Origin: DASXTC01 sp036505635
GTDB lineage: Bacteria; Acidobacteriota; Polarisedimenticolia; JACPZX01; DASXTC01
Length of the DNA stretch: 5,268 bases
NCBI GenBank assembly: GCA_036505635.1
Contig: DASXTC010000024.1
Span: 1 to 5,268, forward strand
Direction of reading: 5' to 3'
Below the pieces are notes generated by a model that was given only the letters and a program-made list of their open reading frames with translations, had not been told where the DNA came from and made no database searches. Below, piece after piece: positions 1 to 5,268 of the stretch. Each line of letters starts with the position of its first letter. The first letter of the stretch is position 1. Position numbers and translations under genes: made by a program.

Positions 1-213
1 GGCAACACACTGCACCACAACACTACCGATCCCGACGTGTGCTCATGAGGGCGGGTCTCCTGGGCAGGCGCGGTCGGAGGCGGGGCCGTGACGCGCGGTG
101 GTTACGCTGGTCGCACACGATGAAGCCGCCCCTGACCGCGCTCGCCGACACGCTGCTCAGGTAGAACGCCGAGGATGAACGTCGCATAGAACACTCTAAT
201 GCAGCGACCTTCG

Positions 214-222
214 AAAGGAGGA
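214..222 (+). promoter_or_regulatory. Ribosome binding site of the FNPQPDPPG protein gene
   Basis: AAAGGAGGA is a near-perfect Shine-Dalgarno sequence, five bases before the ATG at 228. It fixes that start and suggests efficient translation. No clear -35/-10 promoter pair could be assigned upstream. Confidence 0.8.
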
Positions 223-227
223 GCATC

Positions 228-722
228 ATGACGCGAATTCCACTGAAGCGGGCATGGAGGCTCGGGATGATCGGCGCGGTGGTGTCGATCGCGGCGACGG
301 TCGGCGCCCTCAGCTACCCCGGGCTCATCAAGGCATTCAACCCCCAGCCTGATCCGCCTGGCACCCAGAAGATCTGCTGCTTGGGCGTGACGGCGAATGA
401 GACCGGGCGGCTGAACGTGGCGAACACGAAGTTTCTTGGGGAATCGAGCGAGAGGCCGTGCGCGGTCACGCTGCGGATCTTTGACAGCGAGGGCAACATC
501 CTCGCGGAGGAGACGAAACTGCTGCGGGCGCGCCAAGCGGCGTTCATCGATGTCACGGGGGTCGAGGCCCTGGCGGGGCGGGACAGCGTGCGCACGGAGA
601 TCTGGGCGGCGGTTGCCCCTGGCAGTCAGCCGGCCTGCCCGATCAGCGCCTCGCTCGAGCTGTTCGACAGCGCCACCGGCCGGACCCTGGTTGCCCTGGG
701 CGGGCCCGACACGAGCCAGTAA
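228..722 (+). CDS. Exported FNPQPDPPG-motif protein of unknown function
   Basis: A 164-residue protein. The basic start (RIPLKRAWR) followed by a hydrophobic stretch at about residues 12-29 reads as a signal peptide or N-terminal anchor, so the rest probably lies outside the inner membrane. Next comes FNPQPDPPG (37-45), a motif I recall from many uncharacterised secreted bacterial proteins. Four cysteines follow (50, 51, 78, 137). The remainder looks like a beta-rich domain: RLNVAN (61-66), CAVTLRIFDSEG (78-89), RQAAFIDVTG (102-111) and LELFDSATGRTL (143-154). The two 'FDS..G' segments give it a pseudo-symmetric look. The start is supported by a strong ribosome binding site. The gene ends 13 bases before the next ORF, so co-transcription is likely. 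Function is unknown; an adhesion-like or structural extracellular role is only a guess. Confidence 0.85.
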   Translation: MTRIPLKRAWRLGMIGAVVSIAATVGALSYPGLIKAFNPQPDPPGTQKICCLGVTANETGRLNVANTKFLGESSERPCAVTLRIFDSEGNILAEETKLLRARQAAFIDVTGVEALAGRDSVRTEIWAAVAPGSQPACPISASLELFDSATGRTLVALGGPDTSQ

Positions 723-723
723 C

Positions 724-730
724 GGGAGGG
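724..730 (+). promoter_or_regulatory. Ribosome binding site of the 44-residue membrane protein
   Basis: GGGAGGG lies five bases before the ATG at 736 and just after the stop codon of the upstream gene. It selects this internal ATG over the longer open frame that runs back to 436, most of which is an out-of-frame shadow of the upstream gene. Confidence 0.65.
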
Positions 731-735
731 CTCTG

Positions 736-870
736 ATGCAACCCTACATCGATCCGGGGTCCGGGGCGCTGATCTGGCAGACCCTGGTGGCTGGTGTCAT
801 CGGCCTGCTGTTCTATCTGCGCAGGCTTATCTCGTGGTTCAAGGCGACCAAACCGGATCGGTCCGATTGA
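736..870 (+). CDS. Small YIDPGSG-type single-span membrane protein
   Basis: A 44-residue protein. It begins MQPYIDPGSGALIWQ, then has one hydrophobic helix at about residues 11-30 (ALIWQTLVAG to the YLRR boundary), then a basic tail containing RRLISWFK. The Y-[IL]-DPG-[ST]-G opening followed by one transmembrane helix and YLRR is, from memory, a recurring small conserved protein in bacteria. It is often found beside glycan-related, methyltransferase or sulfatase-like genes, and both of those families appear in the next ORF. A good ribosome binding site supports the start. Its stop codon overlaps the next start (TGATG), which implies translational coupling. It probably sits in the inner membrane and may help anchor or assemble an envelope-polymer enzyme. 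That role is inference; no biochemical function is known to me. Confidence 0.8.
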   Translation: MQPYIDPGSGALIWQTLVAGVIGLLFYLRRLISWFKATKPDRSD

Positions 871-1673
871 TGGATGGATTGTCGGGAGCGGACAGGCGCC
901 GGTGCGCTCCCGACAATCCGGTCGGGGCCTCCTTTCGCGACCCGGCAGGAACTCTCTTCCCGCTTCAGGGTCGAATCCTGCGCATCGTCAACTCGTCCGG
1001 CGTAGAGGACCTGACCGCTTTCCTGGGCTCTCAAACGGGGCGGACGCTGATCGAAGCCGGCCACGTCGTCGGCACCCGGGTCCTCGATGCTGCGCAGGCC
1101 CGGAAGCTCCTGGTGGACCCCGCCGTTCGGACTCTCTTTGAGAGAGCAGAGGGACGGTTCTTCGTGGAGCATGAGCGAATCGCGTTCCCCAGTTTCCCGT
1201 ACGAGTGGCCGCCGGCCAGCCTCATCCTGGTGCACTGGCCCGTTCCACATCTTCCGCATCCCGTCGGCTTGCACAATGGCTCCACCAGTGAGCGCAACGG
1301 CGACTACAGGGAAGAGTACTTCGCCAATCTGGCCTTGTCGGATCGCACCCTCGGAGAGTTACGTCGCGCGATGGAGAGGGCCGGCCTGTGGGAGCGGACG
1401 GTCGTGCTCATTACCTCCGATCATGCGTTGAGAAACGAGATCTGGGGTGACCGGGCACGCGGGGCGGCGATGACAGCCGGCGGAAGACCGCTCCCCTTGG
1501 TGCCGTTCCTGCTCAAGCTACCCGGCCAAGATCGCCCGCTGGAGTATAGCGGTTCGTTCAATACCGTCCTGAGCCACGAGCTGATTCTTGCGCTACTGCG
1601 CGGCGAGCTGTCCAGCCCGGAAAGCGCCCTGCGCTGGCTCGATCAGAATCGCGCGAGGTTCCCGATCAGCTGA
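870..1673 (+). CDS. Chimeric ORF: methyltransferase N-terminus fused to sulfatase C-terminus (likely deletion remnant)
   Basis: A 267-residue ORF whose ATG overlaps the preceding stop (TGATG); a GTG at 834 is in frame but lies inside the upstream gene. Residues about 19-116 (from ASFRDPAGTLF, through GRILRIVN, to HERIAFPSFPYEWPPA) resemble the N-terminal leader of a class I SAM-dependent methyltransferase family, which has FRDPSG...YRQVN...RPE.IPFISYPYEW before its SAM-binding domain. That SAM-binding domain is absent. From about residue 117 (LILVHWPVPHLPHP, then LALSDRTLGELRRAME, then LWERTVVLITSDH) the sequence resembles the C-terminal part of a sulfatase/alkaline-phosphatase-superfamily hydrolase. 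Its SDH (183-185) would carry metal ligands. The N-terminal nucleophile and first metal site are missing. Neither activity should survive, so this is probably a non-functional fusion left by a deletion near 1209-1226, though the frame is open. Family assignments come from recalled motifs, not a search. Confidence 0.7.
   Translation: MDGLSGADRRRCAPDNPVGASFRDPAGTLFPLQGRILRIVNSSGVEDLTAFLGSQTGRTLIEAGHVVGTRVLDAAQARKLLVDPAVRTLFERAEGRFFVEHERIAFPSFPYEWPPASLILVHWPVPHLPHPVGLHNGSTSERNGDYREEYFANLALSDRTLGELRRAMERAGLWERTVVLITSDHALRNEIWGDRARGAAMTAGGRPLPLVPFLLKLPGQDRPLEYSGSFNTVLSHELILALLRGELSSPESALRWLDQNRARFPIS
876..919. repeat. Perfect 15-bp inverted repeat (hairpin) at the start of the chimeric ORF
   Basis: The left arm GGATTGTCGGGAGCG (876-890) and right arm CGCTCCCGACAATCC (905-919) are exact reverse complements around a 14-base loop. 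The stem starts four bases after the ATG ending at 872 and covers codons 3-17 of the chimeric ORF. No T-run follows, so it is not a standard intrinsic terminator. It could hinder initiation, act as an attenuator, stabilise the upstream mRNA, or be a small palindromic repeat element. Confidence 0.85.
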
Positions 1674-1690
1674 ACCGAGCGCGGGGTAGT

Positions 1691-1719
1691 GTGACGGCCT
1701 CTCTAGTTCTCGCCGTCAC
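1691..1719. terminator. Possible bidirectional terminator hairpin between convergent genes
   Basis: GTGACGGC (1691-1698) and GCCGTCAC (1712-1719) form a perfect 8-bp stem around a 13-base loop. It lies in the 67-base gap between two converging stop codons. Neither side has a T-tract, so efficient intrinsic termination is uncertain; position is the main support. Confidence 0.4.
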
Positions 1720-1740
1720 GGGGCGCGCTCGACCGTCGCG

Positions 1741-3138
1741 CTATCGTCCCGCGTTCCCCCCGGACTTCGTCGCCCGCGGCGGCAGCTCCCCGGACTTCGT
1801 CGTCGGCGATGACTCGCCGGGCCGCGCGCGGGGCGGCGAGTCGCCCGGCCGCCCGGGGCGCCTGACCTCGACCTTGGCGCCGGAGACGAGGCGCGGCTGG
1901 CCGTCGACCACGACCGCCTCGCCGGCGCGGAGCCCGTCGCCGATGACCGTCTCGCTCCCCTGGGTCCGCTTGGCCACCACGCGCCGGACCTCCACGGTGG
2001 AATCCTGCTTGACGACGAAGACGTACTGGCCCTGCTGTCCGCTCTGGAGCGCCGCCGACGGCACCACGATCGCGTTGGGCTCCGTGGTGAGCGTCAGCTC
2101 GACGTTGACGAACTGGCCGGGCCAGAGCCGCCGTTCCTCGTTGGCGAAGACCGCCTTGAGGCGGATCGTCCCGGTGGTCTGGTCCACGGCATTGTCGATG
2201 AAGGTGACGACGCCGCGCTGCGGCTGCGGCTCGCCGGCGGGCAGGGCGCGGACCTCGAGCTTGCCGCCGCCCATGTAGCGCTGGACCGCGGGGAGCTGCT
2301 GCTGCGGGATCGTGAACGACACGTAGGTGGGCTGGATCTGGTTGATGACGACGAGGGGGGAATCGGCGGCGCTGCTCGCCCTGACCACGTTGCCCTCGTG
2401 GAGCATGAGGCTCCCCGTCCGTCCGTCGATGGGGGAGCGGATCGTGGTGTAGCCGAGCTGGATCTTCGCGGTGTCCACCGCCGCCTCGTCCGCGCGGACC
2501 GCCTGCTCGGCGCTCTTGACGGCGGCCTCATCGGCGCGGACGGTCTCCTCCGCGCTCTTGATATCGGCCTCGTCGGCGAGCACGGTGTGCGAGAGCGACT
2601 CCGCGGTGGTGCGGAACTGGTCGGCCTGCTCCTGGGCGATCAGGCCCCGCTTGAGCAGCTCCGCGTACCGGCGCGCCTCGACCTCCGCGTTCTTCGCCTG
2701 CGCCTGATCGCGCGCGAGCGCCGCCCGCGTCTGGCTCACCTTCGCACGATCGCGGTCGAGGGCCGCCCGCGCCTGCTGGATCTGGCCCATGTCCTTGGCG
2801 AGGTTCGCCTGGGCCTGCGCCAGCGCCGCCTCGAAGGGGCGCGGGTCGATGGTGAAGAGGAGGTCCCCCGTGCGCACGTCCTGGCCTTCCTTGAAGTGCA
2901 CGCGCATCAGCTCGCCGCCGACCTGGGCCTTGACCGAGACCACGGAGTAGGCCTCCACGGTGCCGATCGCCTGGACCTGGACGGCGACGGTCTTCTCCTC
3001 GACGGAGGCGACGGCGACGGGCACGGGAAGGGACTTTGGCGCCTGTTTCGACTCGGCCTTGTCGCGCGGGCAGCCAGTGAGGGTCGCGGCGAGCGCGGCC
3101 GCCGCCGCCAGTCCAAGGCAGATGCGAAATGCCCGCAT
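1741..3138 (-). CDS. mdtA: RND efflux periplasmic adaptor lipoprotein (MdtA/AcrA family)
   Basis: A 465-residue membrane fusion protein that would link an RND pump to an outer-membrane channel. Residues 1-22 are a lipoprotein signal peptide ending in LTGC, with Cys23 as the predicted lipidated residue. A lipoyl-like half motif follows (GGELMRVHFKEGQDVRTGD, about 74-92). A long alpha-helical hairpin spans about 100-227. The second lipoyl half is at about 231-260 (YTTIRSPIDGRTG). The beta-barrel and membrane-proximal domains follow, with FIDNAVDQTTGTIRLKA (about 313-329) and LWPGQFVNVEL (338-348). The C-terminal 40 residues are a Pro/Ser/Lys-rich tail outside the usual fold. I chose the ATG at 3138 because it gives the signal peptide and has GGGAGA upstream; an in-frame ATG at 3207 would add 23 hydrophilic residues and overlap the permease stop. 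It lies 65 bases after the permease and is probably co-transcribed. Adaptor identity is secure; 'MdtA' is by resemblance, and substrate is unknown. Confidence 0.93.
   Translation of the reverse strand: MRAFRICLGLAAAAALAATLTGCPRDKAESKQAPKSLPVPVAVASVEEKTVAVQVQAIGTVEAYSVVSVKAQVGGELMRVHFKEGQDVRTGDLLFTIDPRPFEAALAQAQANLAKDMGQIQQARAALDRDRAKVSQTRAALARDQAQAKNAEVEARRYAELLKRGLIAQEQADQFRTTAESLSHTVLADEADIKSAEETVRADEAAVKSAEQAVRADEAAVDTAKIQLGYTTIRSPIDGRTGSLMLHEGNVVRASSAADSPLVVINQIQPTYVSFTIPQQQLPAVQRYMGGGKLEVRALPAGEPQPQRGVVTFIDNAVDQTTGTIRLKAVFANEERRLWPGQFVNVELTLTTEPNAIVVPSAALQSGQQGQYVFVVKQDSTVEVRRVVAKRTQGSETVIGDGLRAGEAVVVDGQPRLVSGAKVEVRRPGRPGDSPPRARPGESSPTTKSGELPPRATKSGGNAGR
1758..1802. repeat. 15-bp direct repeat in the adaptor's C-terminal tail
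   Basis: CCCCGGACTTCGTCG occurs exactly at 1758-1772 and 1788-1802, a 30-base period. On the minus strand both copies encode TKSG, within the low-complexity tail. A 9-bp inverted repeat (GACTCGCCG at 1811-1819 and CGGCGAGTC at 1834-1842) lies beside it. This suggests the tail grew by short duplications. Confidence 0.75.
2458..2583 (-). repeat. Three tandem 42-bp units encoding 14-residue coiled-coil repeats
   Basis: In the adaptor's helical hairpin, three consecutive 14-residue units align without gaps: VLADEADIKSAEET, VRADEAAVKSAEQA and VRADEAAVDTAKIQ (residues 186-227). Each equals two heptads. The DNA units are 2542-2583, 2500-2541 and 2458-2499. The DNA copies have diverged while the protein repeat is well kept, consistent with older duplication under selection for hairpin geometry. 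Confidence 0.85.
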
Positions 3139-3145
3139 GAGGCGG

Positions 3146-3151
3146 TCTCCC
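3146..3151 (-). promoter_or_regulatory. Ribosome binding site that selects the adaptor start at 3138
   Basis: On the minus strand GGGAGA lies seven bases before the ATG at 3138. It favours this start, which also gives a proper lipoprotein signal peptide, over the in-frame ATG at 3207. The 65-base gap between permease and adaptor shows no convincing promoter or terminator. Confidence 0.6.
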
Positions 3152-3203
3152 GTGAGAGGGGAATGGCTCAGCCTCTGATCGCAGGGGAAGCCGGCTCGCC
3201 GGT

Positions 3204-5268
3204 TCAACCCCGAGCTCCGAGCGTCGTGTCGGGCACCGCCGCTGTCCGCCCCCGCCCACGGCTCACCGCTAAGCGCAGCCGGTCGAGATAGAGATACACG
3301 ACGGGGGTCGTGTACAGGGTGAGGAGCTGGGAGAGGAGGAGGCCGCCGACGATGGTGACGCCGAGGGGACGGCGGAGCTCGGCGCCCGTGCCGGTGCCGA
3401 GGGCGAGGGGGAGCGCGCCGAGGAGGGCGGCCATGGTGGTCATCATGATGGGGCGGAACCGGAGCAGGCAGGCCTGGAAGATGGCGGTGGCTGGGGGCAG
3501 GTTGTTGGTGCGCTCGGCGTCGATGGCGAAGTCGATCATCAGGATGGCGTTCTTCTTGACGATGCCGATGAGCAGGATGATGCCGATGAGGGCGATGATG
3601 TCCAGGTCCATGCGGCAGAGGAGGAGGGCGAGGATGGCGCCGACACCGGCGGAGGGGAGGGTGGAGAGGATGGTGATGGGATGGATATAGCTCTCGTAGA
3701 GGACGCCGAGGACGATGTAGACGGCGATGAGGGCGGCGAGGATGAGGAGCGGCTGGTTGGCGAGGGAAGCCTGAAAGGCCTGGGCGGTGCCCTGGAAGGT
3801 GGCCTTGATGGAGGTGGGCAAGGCGATCTGGCGTTCGGCGGCGCGGATCGCGTCGACGGCCTCGCCGAGGGAGAAGCCAGGGGCGAGGTTGAAGGAGAGG
3901 GTGACGGCGGGGAACTGGCCCTGGTGGCTGACGGCCAAGGGGGTGAGGGCCGGCTCGAAGTGGGCGAAGGCGCTGAGGGGGACCTGGACGCCGGTGGCGG
4001 ACTTGACGTAGATGGCCTTGAGGGCATCGGGGTCTTGCTGGAAGCGGGGAGCGACCTCGAGGACGACGTGGTACTGGTTGAGCTGGGTGAAGATGGTGGA
4101 GACCTGGCGCTGACCAAACGCGTCGTAGAGGGTGTCGTCGACGGCCTGGGCGAGGATGCCGAGGCGGGAGGCGGTGTCGCGGTCGATGACGAGCGAGGCC
4201 TGCAGGCCGCGGTTCTGCTGGTCGGTGGAGACATCGCGCAGCCCCGACAGGGTCCGCAGCTTGGCCAGCATCCGCGGAGCAACGGTATTGAGCTCGCCGA
4301 GATCCGAACCCAGGCTCTGCAGCGTGTACTGGAACTGGGCATTGCTCATCCGGCCGCCGATGCGAAGGTCCTGCACGGCTTGCAGGTACAGCGTCGCGCC
4401 GGGAACATGGGCCAGCTTCCCGCGCAGGCGGCTGATGGCCTGGTCGACGGAGATCTTGCGCTCATCGAGGGGCTTGAGGACGATGAACACGCGGCCGCTG
4501 TTCGTGGTGTTGCCGCCGCCTCCCGTGAAGGCGACCACGTTGTTGACGGCGGGGTCGGTCAGCACCGTGTCGGCGAACTCCGCCATCTTCCGGCGCATCG
4601 CGGGGAAGGAGATGTCCTGCTCGGCTTGGATGTTCCCCACGATCCGCCCGACGTCCTGCTGGGGGAAGAAGCCCTTGGGGACGATGACGAAGAGGTAGAC
4701 GTTGAGGCCGATCGTGCCGAGCGTGATGGCGAGCATCGTGCGCGGATGGCGCAGCACCCAGCCGAGCGTGACCTCGTAGACCCGAAGGAGCGCTCCGAAG
4801 GCTCGCTCGCCGATGCGGTACACCCGACCGTGCCGCGAGTCTTCGCGGGACCGTAACAGCAACGCGCACATCATCGGCGTGGTGCTCAGCGAGACCAGCA
4901 GCGAGACCCCGATCGCGAGCGTGAGCGTGACGGCGAACTCGCGGAAGAGCCGGCCCACGATCCCCGCCATCAGGAGAATCGGGATGAACACCGCCACGAG
5001 CGAGGCGCTCATCGAGAGCACGGTGAAGCCGACCTCGCGCGCCCCCCGGAGGGCGGCCGCGCGCGGCGAGTCTCCGGCCTCGAGGTAGCGCGTGATGTTC
5101 TCGAGGACGACGATGGCGTCGTCCACCACGAAGCCGGTCGAGATGGTGAGGGCCATCAGCGAGAGGTTGTCCAGGCTGTAGCCGAGCAGGTACATCCCGC
5201 CGAACGTCCCGAACAGCGAGAGCGGGATGGCGACGCTCGGGATGGCCGTCGCCCGCGCGCTCCGGAGG
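3204..5268 (-). CDS. mdtC: RND efflux permease, MdtC-like, N-terminus missing at window edge
   Basis: About 687 C-terminal residues of a proton-driven inner-membrane RND pump; the family is about 1,025-1,040 residues, so roughly the first third lies beyond the right edge. The frame stays open to the edge (…SVAIPLSLFGTFGGMYLLGYS, TM3), upstream of the internal ATG at 5195. In visible numbering, TM4 carries the proton-relay pair Asp49-Asp50 in GFVVDDAIVVLEN. TM5-TM7 lie at about 81-197. The second periplasmic porter/docking region spans about 200-500, with GFFPQQDVGRIVGNIQ at its start. TM8-TM12 follow at about 506-660. TM10 holds the relay lysine (571-572, in GIVKKNAILMIDFA). SLDNLSLMALTISTGFVVDD and EVGFTVLSMSASLVAVFIP closely recall E. 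coli MdtC, although that pump works with MdtB. The adaptor lies just downstream. All visible catalytic residues are present, so it looks functional. Substrate is unknown. Confidence 0.95.
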   Translation of the reverse strand, partial: LRSARATAIPSVAIPLSLFGTFGGMYLLGYSLDNLSLMALTISTGFVVDDAIVVLENITRYLEAGDSPRAAALRGAREVGFTVLSMSASLVAVFIPILLMAGIVGRLFREFAVTLTLAIGVSLLVSLSTTPMMCALLLRSREDSRHGRVYRIGERAFGALLRVYEVTLGWVLRHPRTMLAITLGTIGLNVYLFVIVPKGFFPQQDVGRIVGNIQAEQDISFPAMRRKMAEFADTVLTDPAVNNVVAFTGGGGNTTNSGRVFIVLKPLDERKISVDQAISRLRGKLAHVPGATLYLQAVQDLRIGGRMSNAQFQYTLQSLGSDLGELNTVAPRMLAKLRTLSGLRDVSTDQQNRGLQASLVIDRDTASRLGILAQAVDDTLYDAFGQRQVSTIFTQLNQYHVVLEVAPRFQQDPDALKAIYVKSATGVQVPLSAFAHFEPALTPLAVSHQGQFPAVTLSFNLAPGFSLGEAVDAIRAAERQIALPTSIKATFQGTAQAFQASLANQPLLILAALIAVYIVLGVLYESYIHPITILSTLPSAGVGAILALLLCRMDLDIIALIGIILLIGIVKKNAILMIDFAIDAERTNNLPPATAIFQACLLRFRPIMMTTMAALLGALPLALGTGTGAELRRPLGVTIVGGLLLSQLLTLYTTPVVYLYLDRLRLAVSRGRGRTAAVPDTTLGARG

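Noticed and set aside
195..200. TCTAAT as a -10 box for the first gene
   Set aside because: No -35-like sequence lies at the right distance, and a single 5-of-6 hexamer match is weak evidence.
1..227. Short open frames on both strands in the left flank, including an Arg-rich 39-codon frame at 45-164 and a minus-strand frame at 23-229
   Set aside because: They have no ribosome binding site or recognisable motif, and open frames this short are expected by chance at this GC content. I see no identifiable gene or RNA here.
834..869. GTG at 834 as the start of the chimeric ORF
   Set aside because: It lies inside the 44-residue gene and has no ribosome binding site. The ATG at 870 overlaps the stop codon in a typical coupled arrangement.
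3139..3203. Possible terminator or promoter between permease and adaptor
   Set aside because: Only short, imperfect pairings were found (such as GAGGC/GCCTC and AGCCGG/CCGGTT), with no T-run, so the genes are taken as one operon.
2398..3291. Long plus-strand open frame opposite the adaptor gene
   Set aside because: Its Leu/Arg/Gly/Asp-rich translation is typical of the antisense of a high-GC gene, and the opposite strand encodes a clear RND adaptor.
3539..4342. Ser/Pro-rich minus-strand open frame overlapping the permease
   Set aside because: It is a frame-shifted reading of the permease strand; its low-complexity Ser/Pro content reflects base skew, not a protein.
3681..4856. 391-codon plus-strand open frame opposite the permease
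   Set aside because: It is extremely rich in Gly, Glu, Asp and Val with no domain-like pattern. It is the shadow of the C-ending codons of the permease gene.

Overview
This is a high-GC bacterial window from a diderm (Gram-negative-type) organism. The evidence for an outer membrane is indirect: the window encodes a lipobox-bearing RND periplasmic adaptor and an RND efflux permease. Base composition and protein families would fit a high-GC proteobacterium or an uncultured lineage such as Rokubacteria/NC10, but nothing here fixes the taxonomy. No RNA genes, transposases, integrases or CRISPR arrays were seen.

Layout. The left third (228-1673) is a plus-strand run of three tightly packed ORFs. 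The first (228-722) is a small exported protein with an FNPQPDPPG motif. The second (736-870) is a 44-residue single-span membrane protein that opens with MQPYIDPGSGALIWQ. The third (870-1673) is a chimeric ORF. Its first ~115 residues look like the N-terminus of a SAM-dependent methyltransferase, and its remaining ~150 residues look like the C-terminus of a sulfatase/alkaline-phosphatase-superfamily hydrolase. Both parents are truncated, so this looks like an in-frame deletion fusion. A perfect 15-bp inverted repeat (876-919) covers the first codons of that ORF.

The right two thirds (5268-1741) is a minus-strand, convergent RND efflux operon. An MdtC-like permease, missing its N-terminus at the window edge, is followed after 65 bases by an MdtA-like adaptor lipoprotein. 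Permease-before-adaptor is the reverse of the usual mdtABC order. The two transcription units converge on a 67-base gap (1674-1740) holding an 8-bp-stem hairpin that may be a shared terminator.

Functionally, the efflux pair would form the inner-membrane and periplasmic parts of a tripartite drug or metabolite exporter; no outer-membrane channel gene is visible. The left-hand genes are unrelated to it. I see no convincing complete new system. The most unusual features are the methyltransferase/sulfatase fusion, the start-codon-proximal hairpin, and an abrupt strand-composition change inside the permease gene.
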